Of a DNA stretch of 29,578 nt, positions 24,693 to 29,578 are shown piece after piece. The DNA is from CAZXEU01 sp964639665 (lineage in GTDB: Bacteria > Bacteroidota > Rhodothermia > Rhodothermales > Bin80): positions 1 to 29,578 of the forward strand of contig CAZXEU010000067.1 in the NCBI GenBank assembly GCA_964639665.1, written 5' to 3'. A model generated the notes under the pieces. The model was not told where the DNA came from. It saw only the letters and a list, made by a program, of their open reading frames with translations, and ran no database searches. The position numbers were made by a program, and so were the translations under genes. Position 1 is the first letter of the stretch; each line of letters starts with the position of its first letter.

Positions 24693-25846
24693 AGACAGCA
24701 GACATCATCGCTCAGGAGGAGGCCTGCCTTATTCCGACGTACCGAAAGATGCCTCTGGCACTGGTACGCGGAGAAGGCAGCTATGTCTGGGACGCGGACG
24801 GCCGCCGCTTTCTTGACTTCTACGGCGGCCACTGCGTGACGGTCCTGGGACACTGCCCGGCGCGCGTTACGCAAGCCCTGAAGCGCCAGGCAGACACGAT
24901 GCTCTTCTATTCCAACGTCGTCTACAGCGACATGCGTGCCAGGGCGGCCAGCCGGCTTGCGCGCATGGCCCCTCCGGGGCTGGACTGGATATTCTTTTGC
25001 AATTCGGGAACGGAGGCGGTAGAGACCGCCTTGAAGCTCGCGCGCAAGGCTACCGGACGCATGCGCGTCCTGTCCATGGAAGGCGATTTTCACGGGCGTA
25101 CGCTGGGCAGCCTTGCCACTACGTGGAATCCTGCCTACAGGGAGCCCTATCGGCCCCTGCTTGGCGGTACACAATTTGTGCCGTTCGGTGATCTGGACGC
25201 TGCCAGGCACGCGGTGGATGATTCGGTGGCGGCGGTCGTGCTGGAGCCCATCCAGAGCATCGCGGGGATGGTGGAGGCAGATCCGGAGTACTACCGGGCC
25301 CTCCGCGAGCTTACTCGGGAGCAAGGCTGCATGCTCATCTTCGACGAGGTCCAGACGGGAGTAGGCCGGACCGGCACCTTTTCCGTTAGCGAACAGTACG
25401 GCATGCGACCGGACATTATCACGCTGGCCAAGAGCCTGGGCTCGGGCGTTCCCGTCGGGGCTGTGCTTACAGCGGCCGACATCGCGGAAACGGTGCAGTA
25501 TGGTGACCACGGCTCAACCTTCGGAGGCGGCATGATGGCCATGGCCGCCCTGGAGGCGACACTGGCCACCATCGAGGAGGAGAGCCTGATGCAGCGGGCC
25601 GCCGTTATATACGATGCGATTGCCCGCGAGCTGTCTCCGGGCTCGGCCTCCGTGCGGGGGCGGGGGTGCCTCATGGGAATAGAGCTCCGTGAGCCGGCGG
25701 CGGGCGTGCTGGCCGCACTGCGCGAGCGCAGCGTGCTGGCCGGCTCATCCCAGGATTCCCATGTCATCCGCGTCTTGCCGCCGCTTACCGCTACGCCTCG
25801 GGACGTCGAGTTTTTTCTCACCGCCCTTCGCTCAATCCTTGCATGA
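24689..25846 (+). CDS. argD: N-acylornithine aminotransferase ArgD
   Basis: PLP-dependent class III aminotransferase (385 residues) making N-acylornithine from the semialdehyde and glutamate. Landmarks: FLDFYGGHCVTVLGHC, NSGTEAVETALKLARKATG (phosphate-binding GTE at 107-109), FHGRTLGSLATT, VVLEPIQS, IFDEVQTGVGRTG with the PLP-ring Asp, the Schiff-base Lys248 in ITLAKSLGSGVPVGAVL, and GDHGSTFGGGMMAM. The start is GTG at 24689, which overlaps the argC TGA (GTGA); no ATG fits, and the longer frame runs inside argC. Its stop overlaps the next gene's ATG. In such pathways the enzyme may also act on succinylated substrate. Confidence 0.94.
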   Translation: MKTADIIAQEEACLIPTYRKMPLALVRGEGSYVWDADGRRFLDFYGGHCVTVLGHCPARVTQALKRQADTMLFYSNVVYSDMRARAASRLARMAPPGLDWIFFCNSGTEAVETALKLARKATGRMRVLSMEGDFHGRTLGSLATTWNPAYREPYRPLLGGTQFVPFGDLDAARHAVDDSVAAVVLEPIQSIAGMVEADPEYYRALRELTREQGCMLIFDEVQTGVGRTGTFSVSEQYGMRPDIITLAKSLGSGVPVGAVLTAADIAETVQYGDHGSTFGGGMMAMAALEATLATIEEESLMQRAAVIYDAIARELSPGSASVRGRGCLMGIELREPAAGVLAALRERSVLAGSSQDSHVIRVLPPLTATPRDVEFFLTALRSILA

Positions 25847-26856
25847 TGGACACGACCCTGCGGCACCTTCTTACCTGGCGGGATCACAGCGACGATTTCT
25901 GGCAGCAGTGTATCGACAGCGCTAGGCGCCACTTTAGCGCCAGGAGCGAGCGCATGCACCTTCGCCGCACCCTGGCACTGATATTCTTCAACCCTTCCCT
26001 GCGTACTCGCACATCCATGGAGGTGGCCGCCGCGCACCTGGGCGCACACGCCACCACAATCATTCCCGGCAGCGGCACGTGGCAGTTTGAGTGGCGGCGG
26101 GGCCAGGTCATGGACGGCGACAAGGCCGAGCATATCAGCGAGGCCATCGGCGTGCTGTCCCGGTATTACGACGCGCTGGGCGTGCGACTTTTTGCCTCCC
26201 GCACCGACTATGCGCGTGACAGGGACGAAACGCTGTTTCGCACCATTCTCTCTGCCGCCACCGTGCCCGTTATCAACCTAGAATCCGCATTTTACCATCC
26301 ATGCCAGGCGCTTGGCGACGCTTCCATGCTTCAGGAACACTTTGGAGGGCAGGCGGGCGGCAAGAGATTTGTGCTGGCCTGGTGCTATCACCCGAAAGCC
26401 TTGCCGTTGGCAGTGCCTCATTCGGCGCTTCTTATGGCATCGAGGCTGGGCATGGACGTGACCATTGCCCGGCCGGAGGGCTACGACCTTGATGCCGGCG
26501 TTGTGGAGGAGGCCCGCTCGTATGCCGCCTCGCACGGCATGCGCGTTCGTGAATCGACGGATCTCGAGTCAGCGGCGCGAGGCGCCGACGTGATTTACGC
26601 CAAGGCGTGGGGCGGCACGCTCCGCTACACGGATCCGGCGGCAGAGGCAGCGCACCGCTCGGGCTATCGTCACTGGCGCATCAGCCAGCGATTGATGCAC
26701 AGCACGCGCTCAGGCATCTTCATGCACTGCCTGCCTGCGCGGCGCGGCGTCGTGGTCGATGATGCCGTACTGGATGGCCCCCAGGCCCGCCACCTGCTGC
26801 AGGCGGAGTTTCGCCTGCATGCCCAAAAGGCCATTCTGCATGCAGTCTGGAAGTAG
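25843..26856 (+). CDS. N-acylornithine carbamoyltransferase (AOTC/SOTC family; succinyl-type predicted)
   Basis: Cytoplasmic transcarbamylase (337 residues) acting on N-acylornithine to give N-acylcitrulline, in place of ornithine carbamoyltransferase. Carbamoyl-phosphate motif NPSLRTRTSME (51-60), ESAFYHPCQALGD, WCYHPKALPLAVPHS and FMHCLPARRGVVVDD place it in the AOTCase/SOTCase group. In the loop VMDGDKAEH, Ala95 occupies the position that is Glu92 in Xanthomonas AOTCase and Pro90 in Bacteroides SOTCase, and Val replaces the carboxylated Lys after HCLPxRR. Reported mutants of that Glu to Ala, Pro, Ser or Val switch AOTCase to succinylornithine, so a SOTCase activity is predicted. ATG at 25843 or 25846; the gene overlaps the argD stop. 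Confidence 0.88.
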   Translation: MMDTTLRHLLTWRDHSDDFWQQCIDSARRHFSARSERMHLRRTLALIFFNPSLRTRTSMEVAAAHLGAHATTIIPGSGTWQFEWRRGQVMDGDKAEHISEAIGVLSRYYDALGVRLFASRTDYARDRDETLFRTILSAATVPVINLESAFYHPCQALGDASMLQEHFGGQAGGKRFVLAWCYHPKALPLAVPHSALLMASRLGMDVTIARPEGYDLDAGVVEEARSYAASHGMRVRESTDLESAARGADVIYAKAWGGTLRYTDPAAEAAHRSGYRHWRISQRLMHSTRSGIFMHCLPARRGVVVDDAVLDGPQARHLLQAEFRLHAQKAILHAVWK

Positions 26857-27631
26857 ACCCAAGCCGCCGTGCGTGATCAAGGTGGGCGGGGCAGTGCATG
26901 TCGGATCCGAATTCTGGCAGCAGGTTGCCGAGCTAAGCCAGGACCTTCGCGTTGCCATCGTGCACGGGGCCGGTGCGCAGTGCACCGAGATGGCACAGCG
27001 CCTCGGGCACAGCCCCCGCTTCGTTCGTGGCCGGCGCATAACCGGGGACCTCGACATCGACATCGCGCGGTGGATAATGCGGGGCACCGTGAATCTGGAC
27101 CTCGTGGCCCTGGCGCAGCAGCACGGGCTGAAGGCGGTCGGGATCTCGGGAGTGGACGGCGGATTGCTGCGCCTTCGGCGCCGGCCGCCGTGGACCATTG
27201 ACGGTGCGAAGGTCGATTTCGGCTGGGTGGGAGACGTAGTCAGTGCGTGCCCGGACATTCTTGATGCGCTGCTTGATGCAGGCTTTCTCCCGGTTATCGC
27301 CTCGCTTGGCGCAGACGACAGCGGACAGGTTCTCAATGTAAATGCCGACACCGTGGCCGCCGCCCTGGCGATGGCCTCTGGCGCGCGCGAACTGCTTCTG
27401 GTAACACCAACCAGCGGCCTGCGCCGGAGACTTGACGAGCCCGATTCACTGCTTTCCGTCTGCTCGGCAAGCGAATGTGCGGCGGGTCTGTCCGAAGGCT
27501 GGATTGGGGGCGGCATGCAGGTAAAGCTGACCGCCGCAATGGAGGCGGTGGCGGCAGGCGTCGAATCCGTATTCATCCTGGGCCCGGACGACCTGGTTCT
27601 GCGGCGCCGGGCAACCCGCATTGTACCGTGA
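26840..27631 (+). CDS. argB: N-acylglutamate kinase ArgB
   Basis: Amino-acid kinase (263 residues) that phosphorylates N-acylglutamate with ATP. Motifs: VIKVGGAVHVG at the N-terminus, VAIVHGAGAQCTEMAQRLG, FVRGRRITGDLDIDIARWIM, KAVGISGVDGGLL, DFGWVGDVVSACPD, FLPVIASLGADDSGQVLNVNADTVAAALA and WIGGGMQVKLTAAMEAV. The Gly-rich VHGAGAQ replaces the common VHGGGPQ. The start is ATG at 26840, overlapping the previous gene by 17 bp; there is no upstream extension that fits. It follows the short, feedback-site-poor form without the long N-terminal helix known from arginine-sensitive hexameric kinases, so arginine control at this step looks unlikely (inference). Confidence 0.9.
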   Translation: MQSGSRPKPPCVIKVGGAVHVGSEFWQQVAELSQDLRVAIVHGAGAQCTEMAQRLGHSPRFVRGRRITGDLDIDIARWIMRGTVNLDLVALAQQHGLKAVGISGVDGGLLRLRRRPPWTIDGAKVDFGWVGDVVSACPDILDALLDAGFLPVIASLGADDSGQVLNVNADTVAAALAMASGARELLLVTPTSGLRRRLDEPDSLLSVCSASECAAGLSEGWIGGGMQVKLTAAMEAVAAGVESVFILGPDDLVLRRRATRIVP

Positions 27632-27633
27632 CC

Positions 27634-28704
27634 ATGTCCACCGTAGTGCAGCTCTTGCGGGATCTCATCCGCATCCCGTCGCTTAGCCAGGAGGAAGATG
27701 CCATCGCATCATTCCTGCAGGCCTATGCCGGCAGCCGTGGCTTTCAGGCCGAGCGCACCGAAAACAATGTATGGTTCCGGCTAGGCGACGGTCCGCGCCG
27801 GCTGCTGCTCAATTCGCACCTGGACGTGGTGCCCCCTTCCAGCGATCATCCCTATGAGCCCTTCGAGCCGGTCGTCGCGGAGGGATGCATTTATGGACGT
27901 GGAGCAGTAGATGCAAAGGCCAGCGTGGCGGCCATGACTACGGCCGTCCTGGAGCTTGCCGAAGAGGGCTACCAGCCGGAGGACGGCTGCGTGCTCACAG
28001 CCCTGACGGCATGCGAGGAAGTGCACCCGGAATACAACGGCCTCCGCCGACTGCGGCCGCAGCTTCCCGAGATTCATGCTGCACTGGTCGGTGAGCCGAC
28101 AGACATGCGGCCGGTCGTGGCTCAGAAAGGGCTACTGGTGCTCAGAGCCACAGCACGGGGACGCAGCGCCCACGCGGCGCGCGCCGAGCGGGGCGAGAAT
28201 GCCATCCTGAATGCCACGCGCGACATCCGGCTACTGGAAGAGCTGGATTTCGAGCGAGAGCATCCCGTGCTGGGCAGGATTTCGCTGGCCGTTACCATGA
28301 TCAGGGGTGGCACGGCCCGAAACGTCATACCCGACACGTGCACGGTCGACATCGATATCCGCACCACGCCGGCCTACACGCACGGCGAGATCACGGAAAT
28401 GGTGCAGGAGCGGCTCGAATCCACCGTCGAAGTGCACAGTGCGCGCATTTTGCCGCTGAGTACTCCTGCGGACGAGAGCATTGTCCGGGCCTGCCTCGAG
28501 GCAATTCCGGGGGCGACTCTCCAGGGATCCCCTACGGCCAGTGACTGGCTGTATCTGGCGGATGTGCCGACAGTGAAGATCGGACCGGGCAGCAGCGAGC
28601 TTTCCCATACGGCCCGGGAGCGCATCGCCATTGCCGCGCTCGAAGATGCCGTCAGCGCCTACAAGCGCATTATTCGGGCATATTTCCGCAGGGCCTCCGG
28701 TTAG
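27634..28704 (+). CDS. argE: M20 deacylase ArgE-like (N-acylcitrulline / N-acylornithine deacylase)
   Basis: Zinc-dependent M20 amidohydrolase (356 residues). Metal and catalytic residues are visible: H62 and D64 in LLLNSHLDVVPP, D93 in IYGRGAVDAKASVAAM, E128/E129 in LTACEEVHPEYNG, E154 in ALVGEPTD, and a C-terminal His in SSELSHTARERIAI. The dimerisation domain has GRSAHAARAERGENAI and GTARNVIPDTCTVDIDIR. Placed after the acylornithine carbamoyltransferase, its likely substrate is N-acylcitrulline, giving the citrulline used by ArgG. The start is ATG at 27634, 2 bp after the argB stop. It ends the operon and meets citramalate synthase tail to tail. Confidence 0.9.
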   Translation: MSTVVQLLRDLIRIPSLSQEEDAIASFLQAYAGSRGFQAERTENNVWFRLGDGPRRLLLNSHLDVVPPSSDHPYEPFEPVVAEGCIYGRGAVDAKASVAAMTTAVLELAEEGYQPEDGCVLTALTACEEVHPEYNGLRRLRPQLPEIHAALVGEPTDMRPVVAQKGLLVLRATARGRSAHAARAERGENAILNATRDIRLLEELDFEREHPVLGRISLAVTMIRGGTARNVIPDTCTVDIDIRTTPAYTHGEITEMVQERLESTVEVHSARILPLSTPADESIVRACLEAIPGATLQGSPTASDWLYLADVPTVKIGPGSSELSHTARERIAIAALEDAVSAYKRIIRAYFRRASG

Positions 28705-28722
28705 CCTTTCCGCGCCCAGCTT

Positions 28723-28804
28723 CATCCGGAGGGGATGTCGCCTGATCACGGATGAATGCACCGGCGGGGACTTCGCAGCCAAAGCTGCGCCCTCCTTTCG
28801 GATG
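28723..28804. terminator. Inverted-repeat structure between convergent argE and citramalate synthase
   Basis: CATCCG (28723-28728) pairs with CGGATG (28799-28804), and GAGGG (28729-28733) with CCCTC (28790-28794), leaving a 4-nt bulge; inside lies a tight hairpin CGCAGC-CAAA-GCTGCG (28774-28789). The structure fills the gap between the two stops (28704 and 28805) and would work in both directions, but there is no long T-tract. Confidence 0.4.
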
Positions 28805-29578
28805 CTATCCTGCTGCGGCGATTGTGGCCTTTCTTGCCGCGAGCTGCCGTTGCAGCAGAAAATAGCGTATACCGTCCGAGAGCGCCTGCCAGCTGGCCTC
28901 CAGTATGTTGGCCGAGACTCCGACGGTATTCCACGTGCTTTCGCCCTGCGAGTCACTGTGTTCGATCAGGACCCGCACCACCGCCTCCGTGGCATCCTGC
29001 GGACTGAGTACGCGCACCTTGTAGTCGACCAGTCGAATCTCTTCCAGATCCGGGAACGAGGGGCACAGGGCCTTGTGGAGTGCCTTGGAAAGAGCATCTA
29101 CCGGGCCTACGCCTTCTGCCACCGCAAGGTCGCGTTCACCGCCCACGAGAACGGCGACCGTCGCCTGGGACCATTCTATGCCGTCGCGTACTTGCTCACT
29201 GTGTACATGGACGCGGTCAAGCAAAAAGAGCTCCGTATCCTCTCCCTGTATGCGGCGAAGGAGCAATTCGAACGATGCCTCTGCTCCCTGAAATTCGTAG
29301 CCCTGGTTCTCCAGTTCCTTGATGCGGTCCACGGCACGGCGGGCCTCTTCCCGTGAGCCCAGCCCGATGCCCATTTCCCGCGCCTTGTAGCGGACGTTGG
29401 ATTGTCCCGAAAGGTCGGAGACAAGCACTCGCCGCTTGTTGCCGATGAGTTCGGGAGCAAGGTGCTCGTATGCTCTCGGCTCCTTCATCACGGCCGACAC
29501 GTGAATGCCGCCCTTGTGCGCAAATGCGCTGCGTCCCACGAACGGAGCGCGGTCCAGTGGCACCAGGTTGGCCACTTC
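28805..29578 (-). CDS. cimA: Citramalate synthase CimA, C-terminal part (5' end beyond window)
   Basis: About 257 C-terminal residues of a DRE-TIM metallolyase that joins pyruvate and acetyl-CoA to (R)-citramalate for isoleucine synthesis. The visible part begins EVANLVPLDRAPFVGRSAF, then AHKGGIHVSAVMKEPRAYEH with the metal-binding HKGGIH, PELIGNKRRVLVSDLSGQSN, and the subdomain KELENQGYEFQGAEASFELL, typical of CimA rather than LeuA. The C-terminal LeuA dimerisation/regulatory domain follows with LVDYKVRVLSPQDATEAVVRV and STWNTVGVSANILEASWQAL. The frame stays open through the right edge; the GTG at 29575 is an internal Val codon. Isoleucine is the expected effector of this domain in other bacteria. 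Confidence 0.92.
   Translation of the reverse strand, partial: EVANLVPLDRAPFVGRSAFAHKGGIHVSAVMKEPRAYEHLAPELIGNKRRVLVSDLSGQSNVRYKAREMGIGLGSREEARRAVDRIKELENQGYEFQGAEASFELLLRRIQGEDTELFLLDRVHVHSEQVRDGIEWSQATVAVLVGGERDLAVAEGVGPVDALSKALHKALCPSFPDLEEIRLVDYKVRVLSPQDATEAVVRVLIEHSDSQGESTWNTVGVSANILEASWQALSDGIRYFLLQRQLAARKATIAAAG

Noticed and set aside
24530..25510. 326-codon minus-strand frame antisense to argC and argD
   Set aside because: Shadow of conserved coding sequence with no recognisable motif.
26710..27621. 303-codon minus-strand frame antisense to argB
   Set aside because: Ser/Arg/Pro-rich composition typical of an antisense frame; argB is intact.

Overview
The window is high-GC, densely packed bacterial chromosome. 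Gene content points to the Bacteroidota/Rhodothermota side, most likely a Rhodothermia-type marine or halophilic lineage. The main clues are an arginine cluster built around an N-acylornithine carbamoyltransferase instead of classical ArgF, an FdhF/YdeP-DUF7009-FdhD gene set, a DUF6503-type lipoprotein, LVIVD and DUF305 proteins, and a SprA-like outer-membrane protein. This placement is inference; no rRNA or other marker gene is present.

Layout. (1) 1-7428, minus strand: a large SprA-like outer-membrane protein, a DUF305 periplasmic protein with a Met/His-rich linker, an LVIVD beta-propeller lipoprotein, and a NupG-type nucleoside transporter cut by the left edge. (2) 7667-11106, minus strand: a tightly coupled HU - zinc-ribbon/TPR - modA - modB - TPM operon that lacks modC. 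(3) 11230-14764, plus strand, divergent from HU: a DUF6503-type lipoprotein whose end overlaps phosphoenolpyruvate carboxylase. (4) 14765-16493: a gene-poor stretch with a truncated AAA-ATPase fragment, one small membrane protein on the minus strand, and more than 800 bp without a convincing gene. (5) 16494-22380, minus strand: a molybdenum-enzyme operon, fdhD - DUF7009 - fdhF/ydeP-like oxidoreductase - mobA - moaA - endonuclease/exonuclease/phosphatase family protein. (6) 22460-28704, plus strand: an arginine biosynthesis operon argG - argC - argD - N-acylornithine carbamoyltransferase - argB - argE, coupled throughout. (7) 28805-29578, minus strand: the C-terminal part of citramalate synthase, convergent with argE and separated from it by an inverted-repeat structure.

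How the parts fit. Molybdate import genes (2), cofactor genes moaA and mobA, the sulfuration factor fdhD and a molybdopterin oxidoreductase (5) lie within 13 kb and suggest that making one orphan YdeP-type enzyme is a local theme. The arginine operon converts acylglutamate to citrulline and then to argininosuccinate; the carbamoyltransferase carries Ala where AOTCase has Glu and SOTCase has Pro, which predicts succinylated intermediates. PEP carboxylase supplies oxaloacetate, hence the aspartate used by ArgG, but this functional link is only inference.

No tRNA, rRNA, CRISPR array, insertion sequence or prophage was seen. The most interesting observations are the possible copper-binding DUF305/LVIVD pair, the modC-less modAB operon headed by HU and a zinc-ribbon/TPR protein, the specificity residue of the carbamoyltransferase, and the Asn-to-Ser change at the C-terminal aspartate-binding position of PEP carboxylase.
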